Part shown: one piece after another, positions 24,763 to 33,811 of the stretch
Layout of the letters: the number at the start of each line of letters is the position of its first letter
How positions within the stretch are numbered: position 1 is the first letter of the stretch
Source of the DNA: Planctomycetia bacterium
GTDB lineage: Bacteria; Planctomycetota; Phycisphaerae; UBA1845; UTPLA1
NCBI GenBank assembly: GCA_015200345.1
Contig: CP054187.1
Span: forward strand, 2,154,470-2,218,469
DNA length: 64,000 nt
Reading direction: 5' to 3'
The notes under the pieces: generated by a model
Seen by the model: the letters and a program-made list of their open reading frames with translations, nothing else
The model's database searches: none
Told to the model about the DNA's origin: nothing
Position numbers and translations under genes: made by a program

Positions 24763-25821
24763 GTGATCGCCGAAAAGAGTCCCGCGACCATGAGCCAAGA
24801 ACATCCGCTCGTTACCGACTTCCTGAACTACCTGCGGTTCGAACGGCACTTCTCGCCCCACACCGGCAAGTGCTATGCGGCCGATCTCTACCAGTTCGGT
24901 CAGTTTCTGATCGGCGGAGCGGAGGCGGCGGCCCGCGTCTCGCTTCCGGCGCGCAGCGCCGGCCATGCCGGCGAGTCCGGTCACGGCGGTGCGGCCGGGT
25001 CGTACGGCCACGGCGCGCCGGCGACGATGGCGGCGAACGAGGTCGAAGTGCTGCGCGACAAGCTGTTGAAAGTGGACGCGAATCAGATTCGCGCGTTTCT
25101 CGCCTTTTTGCATGAGCGCGAGTACTCGAAAGCCACGGCAGCGCGAAAGCTCGCGACGCTGCGAAGCTTCTACAAGTTCTGCCTGCGCAAGGGCCTGATC
25201 AGCGCCAATCCGGTCGCGGCGATCCGAACGCCCAAGCAGGAGAAGCGTCTGCCGAAGTTTCTGGACATTGAACAGATCCGCAAGCTGCTCTCGACGCCCG
25301 ACGATACGACGCTGCTGGGCGCGCGCGATCGCGCGATGCTCGAGACGCTGTACAGCACCGGCGTTCGCGTGAGCGAACTGGTGGCCCTGAATCTCGCCGA
25401 CGTGGACATCCCCGGCGAGTGCCTGAAGATTCGCGGCAAGGGGCGCAAGGAACGCATCACGCCGATCGGCCCGACGGCCCTGGCGGCGATCAAGCGCTAC
25501 GTCGAAATGCGCACCAGCGATCCGCGCAGCACGACGTTCGACAAGGAGCCGCTGTACGTCAACAAGCATGGCCAGCGATTGAGCACACGAAGCGTCCGCC
25601 GCAAGCTGGACAAGTATCTGACCATGTGCGGCCTCGATCCGTCGATCAGCCCGCACACCCTGCGGCACACGTTCGCCACGCACATGCTGAACAACGGCGC
25701 CGACCTGCGAAGCGTGCAGGAGCTGCTCGGCCACCAGTCGATCAGCACGACGCAGGTCTATACACACCTGACGACGTCGGCGTTGAAGAAGGAATACGAC
25801 GAGAGCCATCCGCGAGCGTAA
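24763..25821 (+). CDS. xerC: Tyrosine recombinase of the XerC/XerD family
   Basis: This enzyme resolves chromosome dimers or acts as a general site-specific recombinase. The 352-residue frame starts at GTG 24763, with AAGGA ten bases upstream; ATG 24790 is an alternative. The N-terminal SAM-like domain is interrupted after 'LYQFGQFLIGG' by about 45 residues rich in Gly/Ala/Ser/His. The catalytic domain is complete: Arg in 'GVRVSELVALNL', Lys in 'GKGRKERITPIG', 'HTLRHTFATHML', 'LGHQSISTTQVYTHL' with the nucleophilic Tyr. XerC and XerD cannot be told apart here. No flanking attachment sites or phage genes, so a housekeeping role is likely. Confidence 0.88.
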   Translation: MIAEKSPATMSQEHPLVTDFLNYLRFERHFSPHTGKCYAADLYQFGQFLIGGAEAAARVSLPARSAGHAGESGHGGAAGSYGHGAPATMAANEVEVLRDKLLKVDANQIRAFLAFLHEREYSKATAARKLATLRSFYKFCLRKGLISANPVAAIRTPKQEKRLPKFLDIEQIRKLLSTPDDTTLLGARDRAMLETLYSTGVRVSELVALNLADVDIPGECLKIRGKGRKERITPIGPTALAAIKRYVEMRTSDPRSTTFDKEPLYVNKHGQRLSTRSVRRKLDKYLTMCGLDPSISPHTLRHTFATHMLNNGADLRSVQELLGHQSISTTQVYTHLTTSALKKEYDESHPRA

Positions 25822-25865
25822 CGCTCTGGAGCGATTCGCCGATTTTCTTCGTGGGACATTCAACG

Positions 25866-25898
25866 GGCGGGTGATGCGATGGAGTCGCGTCACCCGCC
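25866..25898. terminator. Terminator between convergent xer and etfB genes
   Basis: GGCGGGTGA (25866-25874) pairs with TCACCCGCC (25890-25898), with an inner GCGA/TCGC extension. TGTTTCATT follows on the plus strand. It lies between convergent genes. Confidence 0.75.
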
Positions 25899-25916
25899 TG
25901 TTTCATTGGTGGGGCC

Positions 25917-26717
25917 CTAGATCAGTTTCTCTTCCTCGCGAAGAATGCGAACGAGTTCCCTGGCCATGTCGGCCGGCTCTCCGGAGAGCTTGCGGCCCGG
26001 TGGTCGCGGCGGTGGGGGGGCAAACTCGCCCATGCGCGTGCCGACGGCATCGGCCGAGAGGTCCGCAGCCGCCAATCCGAGTGCGGCGGCGTTCTTGGTA
26101 TCGACCGGTCGCTTCTTGGCTTTCATCAGCCCCGGGAGCGACGGGTAGCGCGGCTCGCACAGGCCTTTCTCGATCGTCAGCAGCGCGGGCAACTGGACCT
26201 GCACGACTTCCTCCGCGCCTTCGATGCGCCGGCGGACGGTCGCGCTCTTGAAGCCATTGCCCCATTCAATGGCCGTGACCGCGCCGACGTGCGGCCAGCC
26301 GAGCAGTTCGGCGAGTGCGGGGCCAAGTTGACCGCTGTCGTAATCAATCGCATGCTTGCCGGCGAAGATGAGTTCATAGCCGCCGTCCTTGATCGCCGCG
26401 GCGATGACCCGCGCCGAGGTCAATTCATCGAGATGGTTGAACGCGTCGTCGCACAGGTGGATGCCGTGGTCCGCGCCCATGGCGTAGGCGGTACGAATGA
26501 CATCGACCGCAGCCGCGGGTCCGAGGGTCAGCACGGTGATTTCGACGCCCGCGCCGGGGTTCTTCTCCTTGAATTGCAGCGCGGCTTCGACGGCGAACTC
26601 GCAGAACGGGTTCATCACGAACTTGACGCCGGCGGTCTCGATGCCGCTGCCGTCGGCCTTGACCTTGATGTTGGCCGTGGACTCGGGGACGTATTTTGCG
26701 AGGACGAGCACTTTCAT
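25917..26717 (-). CDS. etfB: Electron transfer flavoprotein beta subunit
   Basis: EtfB, with EtfA, carries electrons from acyl-CoA dehydrogenases to the quinone pool. The 266-residue protein begins MKVLVLAKYVPESTANIKV. It has the family pattern 'NPFCEFAVEAALQFKE', 'ITVLTLGP', 'GADHGIHL', 'GYELIFAGKHAIDYDSGQLGPALAELLGWP' and 'LPALLTIEKGLCEPRYPSL'. A proline-rich stretch and a C-terminal helix end it. No etfA is adjacent, which is unusual, since the two are almost always paired. It follows the B12/MeaB fusion by 12 bases, suggesting an operon for acyl-CoA or methylmalonyl-CoA metabolism. Confidence 0.9.
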   Translation of the reverse strand: MKVLVLAKYVPESTANIKVKADGSGIETAGVKFVMNPFCEFAVEAALQFKEKNPGAGVEITVLTLGPAAAVDVIRTAYAMGADHGIHLCDDAFNHLDELTSARVIAAAIKDGGYELIFAGKHAIDYDSGQLGPALAELLGWPHVGAVTAIEWGNGFKSATVRRRIEGAEEVVQVQLPALLTIEKGLCEPRYPSLPGLMKAKKRPVDTKNAAALGLAAADLSADAVGTRMGEFAPPPPRPPGRKLSGEPADMARELVRILREEEKLI

Positions 26718-26729
26718 GGTTCCACCCTG

Positions 26730-27863
26730 TTACGAGGTCTTGAGCAGCACATCCGCCAAGTCGGCGATGCCTTCGCCGTGCGAGGCAACGGTCTTGATGA
26801 CCGGCCGCTTGCTGCCGAGCGTTTCGCGAATCTGGGCATCAAGCCGGTCGGCGCCGGGCAGGTCGGCCTTGTTGATGACAAACACATTCGCGACTTCGGT
26901 GATGCCGGCCTTGTCGAGTTGCAGTTCGTCGCCCGCGCCGGGCATGAGCAGCAGCACGACGGGGCGGGCGAGCTTTCGCACAGTGACATCATTCTGGCCC
27001 GCGCCGACGGTCTCAATGATGACGACATCGTATTTCGCGTGTCGCAGCGCGCGGACCATGCCATCGGTGGTCGGCGCGAGACCGCCCAGCTCGCCGCGGC
27101 TGGCCGACGAGCGCAGGAAGACTCCTTCGTCGCCGGCGTTTTGCGTCATGCGAGCGCGGTCGCCGAGCAGGGCTCCGCCGGTGATCGGGCTGGCCGGATC
27201 AACCGCCAGCACGGCCACGCGCTTGCTCCGGCAGCGCAGCTCCTTGAGCAGTCGACCGATGAGCGTGCTCTTGCCGACGCCGGGCGCGCCGGTCATGCCG
27301 ACGACGATGGTTGGATGGCTTGATTCGGGAATCCGCTCGGCCGCTTCTTCTTGGCCGGCGTCGTTCTCGACCCAGGTGAGAAGGCGTCCGGTCGCCGAGC
27401 GGCTTCCCTTCGCCGCCTCGGCGACGAGCAGATCAATCGTGCCGTCCTTTGGGCGCTGCGCGCGGGCCGCGCGGGCCTGCTCCCGAATTGTGGAGACAAT
27501 CGTCTCCATCGAACTTTCGGTTTCGAGGATGGCACTGACGCCGACGGCTTTCATGGCCGGCACGTCGTCATGCGGAATGATGCCGCCAATAACGACGGGC
27601 ATATCGGCCCGGCCGTGGGCCTGCATCTCCTGCATGATGATCGGGACGAGCGTCATGTGTGCGGCGCTGTGGAAACTGACGCCCAGCACGTCGGCGTCCT
27701 CCTCGACGGCCGCCTTCGCCGCGCCGGCGGGGGTCTGCCACAGGCCGGTGTAGATGACTTCCATGCCGGCGTCGCGCAGGCCGCGGGCCAGCACCTTCAC
27801 GCCGCGGTCGTGGCCGTCCAGCCCGACTTTGGCCAGCAGGATTCGCGTGGGAGTTTCCTTCAT
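26730..27863 (-). CDS. B12-binding domain fused to MeaB-type G3E GTPase
   Basis: The 377-residue protein joins two modules. Residues about 5-135 are a cobalamin-binding domain like the small domain of methylmalonyl-CoA mutase, with the base-off DxHxxG motif at Asp16-His18-Gly21 and 'VVIGGIIPHDD'. Residues about 180-377 are a MeaB/ArgK-like GTPase: Walker A at 192-199 ('GAPGVGKS'), 'VLAVDPASPITGGALLGD', 'IIETVGAGQ' and 'VINKAD'. Together it resembles the N-terminal half of the IcmF fused mutase but lacks the TIM-barrel catalytic domain. It probably chaperones or delivers B12 to a separate mutase subunit encoded elsewhere. Confidence 0.85.
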   Translation of the reverse strand: MKETPTRILLAKVGLDGHDRGVKVLARGLRDAGMEVIYTGLWQTPAGAAKAAVEEDADVLGVSFHSAAHMTLVPIIMQEMQAHGRADMPVVIGGIIPHDDVPAMKAVGVSAILETESSMETIVSTIREQARAARAQRPKDGTIDLLVAEAAKGSRSATGRLLTWVENDAGQEEAAERIPESSHPTIVVGMTGAPGVGKSTLIGRLLKELRCRSKRVAVLAVDPASPITGGALLGDRARMTQNAGDEGVFLRSSASRGELGGLAPTTDGMVRALRHAKYDVVIIETVGAGQNDVTVRKLARPVVLLLMPGAGDELQLDKAGITEVANVFVINKADLPGADRLDAQIRETLGSKRPVIKTVASHGEGIADLADVLLKTS

Positions 27864-28020
27864 CGCGCCGATCGCCCCGGAGACGAAATCGGCCGCTTCG
27901 CATCGAAACAGCCGAGCTTGGCATTGTCGCAGAGGGGGGAAAGAGCGCCAAGGGGCACCGGCCCCTGAATGGAGCGACCGGAGCGAGCGGGAGATTCCGG
28001 CTCGCCGCTCGATTTGGGGT

Positions 28021-29874
28021 TCATTCCTCGCTCGTATCCAGCACCGCCATAAAGGCCGACTGCGGGATGGCCACGCTGCCGACCTGTTTCATGCGCTTCT
28101 TGCCTTCCTTCTGCTTCTCCAGCAGCTTGCGTTTTCGGGAGATGTCGCCGCCGTAGCACTTGGCGGTCACGTCCTTGCGCACAGGCTTGATCGTCTCGCG
28201 GGCGATGATCTTGTTGCCGATGGCCGCCTGGATGGGAATCTCGAACAGATGGCGGGAGATTTCCTTTTTCAGGCGCGAGATCAGCCGGCGGCCGCGCGTT
28301 TCGGCGCGCGAACGATGCACGATGACCGACAACGCGTCCACCGGCGAGCCGTTCACGAGGATGTTCAGCTTCACGAGATCATCCGGCCGGAAGTCGATCA
28401 GCTCGTAGTCCATCGTCGCGTAGCCGCTGGTGACGCTCTTGAGCCGGTCGAAGTAGTCGTAGATCACTTCCGCCAGCGGGAACTCGTAAGTCATCACGAC
28501 GCGCTCGGTGGACAGATAATCCGTCTTTTTGTGAATGCCGCGTCGCTCTTCGCTCAACTTCATCACATTGCCGATGTATTTCGACGGCAGGATGATCTCG
28601 GCGCGGATGTACGGCTCGCGAATCTCCTCGATCTTCTCGGCCTGCGGCAAATCCGCCGGCGACTCGATCAGCTCCACGCGGCCGTCCTTGTGCAGCACCT
28701 CGAATCCGACGGTCGGCGCGGTCTGCACGAGGTCCACGTCGCTTTCGCGCTCCAGCCGCTCCTGGATGATCTTCATGTGCAGCAGCCCCAGAAAGCCGCA
28801 GCGGAAGCCGATGCCCAGCGCGGCGCTGTTGGTCGGCTGAAAGTTGAAGCTCGAGTCATTCAGCCACAGCTTTTCCATCGCCTCGCGCAGCTGCGCGCTG
28901 GTCGTCCCCGGGCCTGGGTAGAAGTCGCAAAACACCATCTGCTGCGGGGGCTTGTAGCCCGGCAGCGGCGCATCGCACGGGCGCGATTCGCTCGTCACGG
29001 TCTCGCCGATGTTCACATCGTGAATGGTCTTGATGTTCGCGAAGAGGTAGCCTACCTCGCCGGACGACAGCGACGCCGCGCTCGTGATCTTCGGCGTGAA
29101 AACGCCGACATCGCTCACCTGGTACGTCCGCCCGGCCGCCATCAGCCGCACCTTGTCGCCCTTTGCGATGGAGCCGTCCACGACGCGCATGTGACACACG
29201 ACGCCGCGATGCACGTCAACCTTCGCGTCGTAGATCAGCGCCTTGAGGGGGGCATTCCGGTCCCCGACCGGTGCCGGGATGCGCTCGACGACGGCGCGGA
29301 GGATCTCGTCGACGCCGACACCCGACTTGGCCGAGGCGAAGATGGACTCGTTCGCCGAGGTGCCCAGCACATGCTCCAGCTCCAGCGCGATGTCCTCCGG
29401 TCGCGCCGCCGGCAGATCGATCTTGTTGATGACCGGAATGATGACGAGATTCGCCTCAATCGCCTTGTACGCGTTCGCCAGCGTCTGCGCCTGAATCCCC
29501 TGCACGGCATCCACCAACAGCAACACGCCCTCGCAGGCGGCCAGCGCCCGGCTTACTTCGTAGTGAAAATCCACATGGCCCGGCGTGTCGATCAGGTTCA
29601 GCGTGTATACCCCGGCAGGAGGCGCGGTCCCGACTCCGCCGCCGCTGCGAACGGCATCGGTCGCGACGGGGGTGTAGTCGTATCGCAGCCTCGCGCGATT
29701 GGCCTTGATGGTGATGCCCATCTCGCGTTCGAGGTCCATGTCGTCAAGGAACTGCGCGCGGAACTCGCGGTCGGTGATCGCACCGCAGCGCAGCAGCAGT
29801 CGGTCGGCCAGCGTGCTTTTGCCGTGGTCGATGTGGGCGATGATGGAGAAATTGCGAATCCAGGCGTTGGACAT
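28021..29874 (-). CDS. lepA: Elongation factor 4 (LepA) GTPase
   Basis: LepA is a ribosome-associated GTPase that back-translocates or remodels stalled ribosomes. The 617-residue length is close to the usual 600. Motifs: G1 'AHIDHGKST' near residue 13, switch I 'REMGITIKANRARLRYDY', G3 'DTPGHVDFHYEV', G4 'VINKIDLP'. The C-terminal LepA-specific domain has 'GDISRKRKLLEKQKEGKKRM' and 'VAIPQSAFMAVLD'. About 15 extra residues ('AVRSGGGVGTAPPAG') precede the G3 strand. The gene is likely constitutive. Confidence 0.95.
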   Translation of the reverse strand: MSNAWIRNFSIIAHIDHGKSTLADRLLLRCGAITDREFRAQFLDDMDLEREMGITIKANRARLRYDYTPVATDAVRSGGGVGTAPPAGVYTLNLIDTPGHVDFHYEVSRALAACEGVLLLVDAVQGIQAQTLANAYKAIEANLVIIPVINKIDLPAARPEDIALELEHVLGTSANESIFASAKSGVGVDEILRAVVERIPAPVGDRNAPLKALIYDAKVDVHRGVVCHMRVVDGSIAKGDKVRLMAAGRTYQVSDVGVFTPKITSAASLSSGEVGYLFANIKTIHDVNIGETVTSESRPCDAPLPGYKPPQQMVFCDFYPGPGTTSAQLREAMEKLWLNDSSFNFQPTNSAALGIGFRCGFLGLLHMKIIQERLERESDVDLVQTAPTVGFEVLHKDGRVELIESPADLPQAEKIEEIREPYIRAEIILPSKYIGNVMKLSEERRGIHKKTDYLSTERVVMTYEFPLAEVIYDYFDRLKSVTSGYATMDYELIDFRPDDLVKLNILVNGSPVDALSVIVHRSRAETRGRRLISRLKKEISRHLFEIPIQAAIGNKIIARETIKPVRKDVTAKCYGGDISRKRKLLEKQKEGKKRMKQVGSVAIPQSAFMAVLDTSEE

Positions 29875-29927
29875 CGGTGGAGATTCTATCGCGGATGGTT
29901 CGAATCCGCTGATCGGCGGGGATCAGG

Positions 29928-30368
29928 TTACTCGGGCTGGGTCGGTGATTCGGGAGGGGGCTCGTCGGCAGTCGGATCGGTCCCGCACTTGGGGCAATTT
30001 CGCGGCTGGCCCGCATCGTCGCGTTCTTCGAAGATCTCGCCGCACTTGGGGCACTTGACTGCGGGCACGCCGGTGTATTTTCCGGAGTAGGGGCTAAGCG
30101 CCTGCACGACGTTGACCTTCTCGCTGCGGCGGGCCGAGGGGGTCTCGGCATCGCCCGCGAGTGAACGGCGAACCATTCGCACGTCGGTCGCCGATTGCGG
30201 CCCGCTTAGGGAGAACGATTTCTGTGCTTCGGTGCAATACCAATAGGTGCGCGTGTCGTCAGTGTCCGGCACATCGATCGCGCCGGTTGATGTCCAGAAA
30301 TACAGGCCGACAGCAAGAGCGAGCAGGCCCGCGGAGACGCCGACTTTGATCTTGGCGTTCTTGTCCAC
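29928..30368 (-). CDS. Single-pass membrane protein with C-terminal zinc ribbon
   Basis: The 146-residue protein starts at GTG 30368, with AAAGGA upstream. A membrane helix at about 8-26 ('VGVSAGLLALAVGLYFW') precedes an exported part containing 'TYWYCTEAQKSFSLSG'. A zinc ribbon of two CxxC pairs ('CPKCGEIFEERDD', 'CPKCG') and a proline/glutamate-rich end follow. Function is unknown. It lies between lepA and a prepilin-type gene on the same strand. Confidence 0.7.
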   Translation of the reverse strand: MDKNAKIKVGVSAGLLALAVGLYFWTSTGAIDVPDTDDTRTYWYCTEAQKSFSLSGPQSATDVRMVRRSLAGDAETPSARRSEKVNVVQALSPYSGKYTGVPAVKCPKCGEIFEERDDAGQPRNCPKCGTDPTADEPPPESPTQPE

Positions 30369-30452
30369 CGAAGCGAAGCGTTCCTTTGGGGGGCATCACG
30401 CGGGCCTTTGCACCACCGCGAGAAACCGATCCGCCACCGGTCCGGCCAATTG

Positions 30453-31355
30453 CTATTGACCCAAGGGTATGTTGCGGCGGAAGTTCCAGATCCGCCAGCC
30501 CGGTCGCACGGAGTACCGCGTATCGAAATACCGGTGTTCGACGTGGCCGTCAAGGAAGAGCATGGTGTGGAAGGAGAATTTCTTGTGCCACCCGGGGCCG
30601 CGGCGGCCCTTGCCTTTCTCGTTTGCGCCGACGAATAGCTGGTCGCACTGGTTTTCCCACATGATGACGAATTCAGAGCCAAGCCCGCCGACGTTCGCAC
30701 CCAGCACGCGACGCCCCCAGAACAGGAGGTGCTTGTCAAACGAGTTCCCGCCGACGACCTGATCGGTGACCATTTCGGGGATCAGCGGGTCTTCAATGAA
30801 AAACCAGTTGATGCTGTAACTGGTGCCGAAGGCCTCCCATGAACTCTTGACGTCTTCATTCTCGATGGGTGCCGGTCCGAAACCAATGGTGGGCGAAAGC
30901 GAGGAGATGTCGCCCGGGCAGCGCGTGACCTTCACGTCGGCCTTGCCGATGACCCCCTTGGCCAGGAATTTGTTCAGCGGACGCAGCTCCGGCGGGACGA
31001 GGGCGAAATCGGCGTTGTTCTCGCCAGGGTCAGGTCGCGGGGCGCGCTGCCCGCCCCAGGAGTAACTGCTGTAGATGTCCGTGCCGGGGTAGAAGTAATT
31101 CGTATTGTTGAACGTCTGGTGAATGTACGTGAACGGAAGGTTGTCGTTCCCGTCGGAGAGGTACAGCCCCATGGCCGATCCGACCTGCCGCAGGTTGGAC
31201 ATGCAGACGGTTTTCTTGCCCTGCTCTTTTGCAAGCGACAACGCCGGAAGCAGGATCGAGATCAGCACGGCGATGATCGAGATCACGACCAGCAGCTCGA
31301 TCAGCGTGAAACCGCGGCTGCGGAATAACCGTAACGGGGCGCAATGCCGTGTCAT
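30453..31355 (-). CDS. Prepilin-type protein with N-terminal methylation motif
   Basis: The 300-residue protein starts at ATG 31355, with GGAG nine bases upstream. After a short basic leader comes the type IV pilin-like cleavage/methylation motif '[17 protein letters not shown]' (Gly before Phe, Glu at +5), then '[25 protein letters not shown]'. This resembles planctomycete pseudopilins (DUF1559 and relatives). The C-terminal domain contains '[20 protein letters not shown]', the late 'DGHV' signature of the family. It is processed by a prepilin peptidase not found here and is likely exported. Confidence 0.88.
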   Translation of the reverse strand: MTRHCAPLRLFRSRGFTLIELLVVISIIAVLISILLPALSLAKEQGKKTVCMSNLRQVGSAMGLYLSDGNDNLPFTYIHQTFNNTNYFYPGTDIYSSYSWGGQRAPRPDPGENNADFALVPPELRPLNKFLAKGVIGKADVKVTRCPGDISSLSPTIGFGPAPIENEDVKSSWEAFGTSYSINWFFIEDPLIPEMVTDQVVGGNSFDKHLLFWGRRVLGANVGGLGSEFVIMWENQCDQLFVGANEKGKGRRGPGWHKKFSFHTMLFLDGHVEHRYFDTRYSVRPGWRIWNFRRNIPLGQ

Positions 31356-31556
31356 CTTGCGTGCTCCAATCGGTCCATTCGCGGGAGCGAATTTCCGGGC
31401 GGGCGACGGGCGACCACTCCACCACTTCACCAGCCTCATTCTAAAGGATTCACAGGCCGGGGTAAAGCGGGGGGATCGCCGTGTTTCGCTCCACGATGCA
31501 GCGCGTATTCGGGCACAAGCCGGCATTGCTTGTAACGAGAGCGGCGACGGTATGTA

Positions 31557-31573
31557 TACGGTAACTTACCGTA
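31557..31573. promoter_or_regulatory. Inverted repeat upstream of the restriction gene
   Basis: TACGGTA and TACCGTA are perfect inverse complements separated by ACT. The site is 92 bases before the putative restriction endonuclease start. It could be an operator for controlled expression of the system, though no controller protein of the C family was found. Confidence 0.4.
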
Positions 31574-31664
31574 CAAACGGCAAGGCGGGAGATCGCGCCC
31601 GAGCGTTCTTGGGCCGCCCACAGCAAGAACTCTTTGCTCGTTTATTCGCCCTTGAAGGATCGGC

Positions 31665-32567
31665 ATGCCCAAACCAATCATAATCAATCTCGGAGGTGCC
31701 AAGGGTTACCAATTGCGGCAGAAGGCAGCCGAGTACGTTTCCGCGAACCAGAATCGGACAGGGGCGGAACGGGGCAGCGCCGTGGAGCAGGGCTTTGGCG
31801 CATTGGCAGAAATTGTAATCAGGGCCAATCTCGGGTTGCCAGAAATTAATCCCGACGATCATCCGGTAGGGTATGACCTGATTCTACGGTCCGGCATAAA
31901 AGTCGACGTAAAGTGCAGGGGCGGGAAGCGCCCTTTTGAGGAAGCCTATGATTCTGACGATGGTGTGCCGCGCGAGGCCAAACACAATTTCTTCGCGCGG
32001 CAAGTTCACGACAAGAATCTTGATGCTGACATTTACGTCATGACTCACCTTCGAACACCCAGCGTCAGAACCCTGCCCGGCAAGCCGAAGCAGCGCAATT
32101 GGATGCTCTATGTATGCGGTTGGGTATCCAAGGAACGAGCATTGAGGGAGGGCGTATACCTGCCGCGGGGATCCTTAACAGAGCAGGGACGCTCTTGGTT
32201 TACCTATCGCGGCCAGGAAGTCGAGTTTTATCACCACAATCTCAATGCACTCACGACGATCGAGACGCTTCACGAAATAACTCCAGGGCTTGTAGAACAA
32301 GATCGCCGCCGAATTGGCGACCTGAATCTGACAAAGGCTGATGCGGTGCGGATTGGGCGAGACCTTGTGGGCATGGGCATTCTCACGCAAAACCACTTGA
32401 AAGAATTACAATCATCTATCGGAGTCGATAAGCCCATCAAGCCGATCCTGCATCCCAATCAGTACATCCACCTGCTTGAGTGGCTGGCGAAGCGGGGGAC
32501 AATCACATGCGAACAGATCGAAAAGGCCCGCGAAACACTTAAACAAGAGCATTTCACTGGGATTTAG
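31665..32567 (+). CDS. Putative type II restriction endonuclease
   Basis: This 300-residue protein has no family I can name. It contains a PD-(D/E)xK-like core: 'GYDLILRSGIKVDVKCRGG' near residues 68-86, with Asp then DxK after a beta hairpin. Its stop overlaps the end of a convergent DNA methyltransferase gene by four bases, the usual sign of a restriction-modification pair. Composition is AT-richer than the flanking genes, consistent with transfer. The recognition site is unknown. Alternative: another nuclease or a defence gene of unknown type. Confidence 0.6.
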   Translation: MPKPIIINLGGAKGYQLRQKAAEYVSANQNRTGAERGSAVEQGFGALAEIVIRANLGLPEINPDDHPVGYDLILRSGIKVDVKCRGGKRPFEEAYDSDDGVPREAKHNFFARQVHDKNLDADIYVMTHLRTPSVRTLPGKPKQRNWMLYVCGWVSKERALREGVYLPRGSLTEQGRSWFTYRGQEVEFYHHNLNALTTIETLHEITPGLVEQDRRRIGDLNLTKADAVRIGRDLVGMGILTQNHLKELQSSIGVDKPIKPILHPNQYIHLLEWLAKRGTITCEQIEKARETLKQEHFTGI

Positions 32568-33415
32568 AACAATCTGGCCCGCCTCTCTGCGATCACGCTG
32601 GCGAGCCTTTGCTTGCATATTTCGATGTAATCCACGGGGTAGCGCCGGTGCAACAACACTTCTCTGTTTCGTTCAATCCCAATGTAGTGGCGGCCCTCGA
32701 CGGCGGCGGCCACAAGAAAACTCCCGACGCCGCATGCGTTGTCCAAGACGACATCGCCGGGGTTGGTAAACGTGCGAATCAGGTAGCGCCCCAACGCAAC
32801 CGGCTTCTGCGTCGGGTGGAGCACGGTGCCTTCGCTCTCCGCTGTTTTAAAATAGACCACATCCGTCGGATAGCGTTCGCCGTTGCTTTTGACGACAACC
32901 GGCTTGAACTCACCATAGCTCCCCGTAAACTGATCTTTGCGGAACCCCTTGTTATACGGCTCGCCAACCGACATCTGCGGGTTGTAGGTGGGTTGGTTCT
33001 TGTAAAAAATGCATATGTCTTCGTGCTTTCTCAACGGCTGCTTCTTCGCGTTCAGGAAATTGGTGGGCTTCGACTTCACCCATGCAATCTTGTATCGGAA
33101 CAAGCGCGGATTGGAAAGCATGAGTCGGGCGGTAAACAAGCCTTGCCCCATCAATGCAATCACGCCGCGCGGCTTGATGAGGCGTTCGTATTGCGACCAA
33201 AGCCGATCCAGGGGAATCACGCTATCCCACACGTTTTGGGTCGTCCCATAGGGAAGGTCGCACAACACCATGTCCACCGATTCAGAGGGAAGGTCTGGCA
33301 TGATCTCCAGACAATCGCCCTCGAAAACCCGGTTCAGATAGTCGGCTGCTGTTTTTTTACTTGTTTTCAGCGTCGAGCGACTCCTGGGAATCACGGTCGC
33401 AGTTGTCATGAGCAT
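32564..33415 (-). CDS. DNA (adenine or cytosine-N4) methyltransferase
   Basis: A 283-residue amino-methyltransferase. The catalytic motif IV 'CDLPYGTT' lies near residue 50 and the SAM-binding motif I 'LDNACGVGSFLVAA' near residue 235, so the order is IV before I (the beta class). 'HPTQKPVALGRYLIRTFTNPG' is typical of N6-adenine or N4-cytosine enzymes. It presumably protects host DNA against the neighbouring endonuclease. Two close ATG codons (33415 and 33409) are possible starts. Confidence 0.88.
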   Translation of the reverse strand: MLMTTATVIPRSRSTLKTSKKTAADYLNRVFEGDCLEIMPDLPSESVDMVLCDLPYGTTQNVWDSVIPLDRLWSQYERLIKPRGVIALMGQGLFTARLMLSNPRLFRYKIAWVKSKPTNFLNAKKQPLRKHEDICIFYKNQPTYNPQMSVGEPYNKGFRKDQFTGSYGEFKPVVVKSNGERYPTDVVYFKTAESEGTVLHPTQKPVALGRYLIRTFTNPGDVVLDNACGVGSFLVAAAVEGRHYIGIERNREVLLHRRYPVDYIEICKQRLASVIAERRARLF

Positions 33416-33544
33416 GAAACCTCATCTGTTCATCGCACGAGACTTCGGCGGATCAACACACTGTAGTGCAGTCTTCATGTGTGTCAAGGAGATAGCGCTG
33501 TTATATTGGACAATGCACTAACCATCCACTACCCTGTGTTCGCC

Positions 33545-33763
33545 ATGAAGCGAAGAAAGCGACCGCCAGCCAAAAGCGAAACAGCAATGCAGGTTCGGGT
33601 CCCGACCAAGCTGCACGATCTGTTCTCGCTGGCGGCCGCAAAAGATAACCGTTCTCTATCAAGTTGGGTACGCGATCGTCTTGAGAAGCTCGCGCGGGAG
33701 GAGCTTGCGCCCCCTTCGTCCGGGGCTGGCGGGGCAGGTCGCATCAATAGACGAGAGGGCTAG
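33545..33763 (+). CDS. Small ribbon-helix-helix-like DNA-binding protein
   Basis: This 72-residue basic protein starts MKRRKRPPAKSETAMQVRVP at ATG 33545. 'MQVRVPTKLHDLFSLAAAKD' followed by 'SLSSWVRDRLEKLAREEL' fits a ribbon-helix-helix fold (a beta strand, then two helices). It is divergent from the methyltransferase with about 130 bases between, which contain a TATATT element. It may regulate the restriction-modification genes or be an orphan antitoxin-like protein; no toxin partner is visible. Confidence 0.6.
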   Translation: MKRRKRPPAKSETAMQVRVPTKLHDLFSLAAAKDNRSLSSWVRDRLEKLAREELAPPSSGAGGAGRINRREG

Positions 33764-33811
33764 CCCCAGCTTGGTGCATCGAGGCTATATTGTGCCGACC
33801 ACCAACACTCT

